DNA of 36,260 nucleotides from Saccoglossus kowalevskii (lineage: Eukaryota > Hemichordata > Enteropneusta > Harrimaniidae): assembly GCF_000003605.2 (NCBI RefSeq), contig NW_003109176.1, positions 1-36,260 of the forward strand, read 5' to 3'. The translations under genes were made by a program, and so were the position numbers. Below, piece after piece: positions 35,516 through 36,260 of the stretch. The first letter of the stretch is position 1. Each line of letters opens with the position of its first letter. Below the pieces are notes generated by a model, which did not search any database, was not told the DNA's origin, and worked only from the letters and a program-made list of their open reading frames with translations.

Positions 35516-36260
35516 ATCGATATCGCTTCCACAAGTATCTTCTAGAATTGACCTATGACCTCTACATACTTGGAGTAAGACTACGGTAATTTAACATCAA
35601 TTCACGAAATATTTATTCACATTTTCGAACTTTTAACTATGGGACTCGTTAATATGATATCACAGGTAACAATCCCGAATGAAACTACCAACTTTGCAAT
35701 CGCTTTTAACAACTTTGTAAGCAGTTTGTTGTCAACTTTTCGGTGACTGTTTTGATAATCTGCTTATATGTGAGGCATTCTCGTAACATTTACTTAATGT
35801 TTTCGACATTTAACTGCGGGGTTGTCATGATAATGACTTAGGTTATATTTACAAGCAACTCCGCCAACATTTCTTTCGTTTTTCTCAACTTTGCTCGCTG
35901 TTTTCTAACATTCTACAGTCAACTCACATGAATATCTATACGCTGCTTTCAACTGGCTTTCATTAAATTTGTCAACTTTACAACTGCGCGTTTCTATATG
36001 CCAACAACTTAGGTCATTTATACAAATACATCTACCAACTTTACAATAATTTGCACAACTTTGCAATGACTTTGAACAACTTTGCACGGTGCGTTGACAA
36101 CTTAAAACACATTACGTGCCGACAGCATCAACCACTTGTAATTGAAAATTAGAAGGAATTTCGAAACTGTCCGTTAGTTAAAAAAGTTACAAAAATGCAC
36201 GATTTTCTTATATATTGGATTGACATCACAGGAAGAAAAAATGCAGAAATGTTGCCGTAT
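35516..36260 (+). repeat. Satellite monomer 39 (partial, 745 bp, class A)
   Basis: Cut by the window edge. It matches monomer 19, including the otherwise unique TCTCGTAACATTT (about 35781) and GGGACTCGTTAAT. CTTTACAATAATTTG, ACACATTACGTG and GTCCGTTAG are private. Confidence 0.9.

Larger units (their letters stand above)
1..36260 (+). repeat. Satellite array, ~941-bp monomer, head to tail
   Basis: The phase marker ATCGATATCG (one substitution at 11020) recurs 39 times, starting at 181, at steps of 938-946 bp, except one step of 490 bp. The mean full unit is about 942 bp. All copies have the same orientation and no unrelated sequence interrupts them, so no stretch in this window is outside the repeat. 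Most units carry EcoRI (GAATTC, about 43 bp before the marker), ClaI/EcoRV (at the marker), a second EcoRV and XbaI (TCTAGA) sites, so these enzymes should give a ladder with a step near 941 bp. Such long homogenised arrays are a hallmark of eukaryotic satellite DNA. Host, chromosomal position and function cannot be seen. I do not recognise the monomer as a named family. Confidence 0.97.

Noticed and set aside
1-36260. CRISPR array or bacterial repeat region
   Set aside because: The period is 941 bp with no unique spacers and no cas-like genes.
1-36260. rDNA intergenic spacer or histone-type gene cluster
   Set aside because: No rRNA, 5S, histone or promoter-like block occurs anywhere between units. 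Each unit is complete satellite from end to end.
1-36260. tRNA- or SINE-type polymerase III promoter (A and B boxes)
   Set aside because: No GGTTCGANNCC-like B box and no terminal poly-A or T-run typical of a SINE was seen in the unit.

Overview
The whole window is one uninterrupted, head-to-tail tandem array of a long satellite-type repeat. The monomer is about 941 bp (observed full units 938-946 bp), and all copies lie in the same orientation. Using the invariant start ATCGATATCG as phase marker, the window holds a 180-bp partial unit, 37 full units, one internally deleted unit of 490 bp, and a 745-bp partial unit at the right edge. Neither edge of the array is reached. By eye, GC is about one third and neighbouring units are mostly more than 95% identical.

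No convincing gene is present. The open reading frames that recur once per monomer are short, overlap each other on both strands, and mostly rely on GTG or TTG starts. They vary between copies mainly by amino-acid-changing substitutions, and their recurrence is explained by copying of the repeat. No rRNA, tRNA, transposase, reverse transcriptase, CRISPR array or operon structure was seen. A long homogenised array of this kind points to a eukaryotic nuclear genome (heterochromatin, centromere or pericentromere, sex chromosome or similar). The species cannot be told from the sequence. CpG is not depleted, which argues mildly against a heavily CpG-methylated host such as a vertebrate or many plants.

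Layout: 1-3.2 kb holds a two-unit higher-order repeat. 3.9-4.4 kb holds the deleted unit. 4.4-23 kb is a homogeneous class A array with mosaic sharing between units 1, 3, 4, 5 and 6 monomers apart. 23.2-30 kb is a class B block (5-bp insertion, distinct distal half), containing one strongly divergent patch at 24.79-25.12 kb. 30-34.6 kb alternates an A-like and a B-like unit as a 1.88-kb dimer. 34.6 kb to the end returns to class A like that at 12-17 kb.

Inside each monomer, about 550 bp after the phase marker is strongly conserved between classes, while the 300 bp before the next marker carries most class differences. Two features stand out. The first is a perfect nuclear-receptor-type DR1 element (TGACCTATGACCT), intact in 36 of 39 readable copies. 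The second is a decayed 20-23-bp sub-repeat headed by CAACTTTGCA, phased at about two helical turns.
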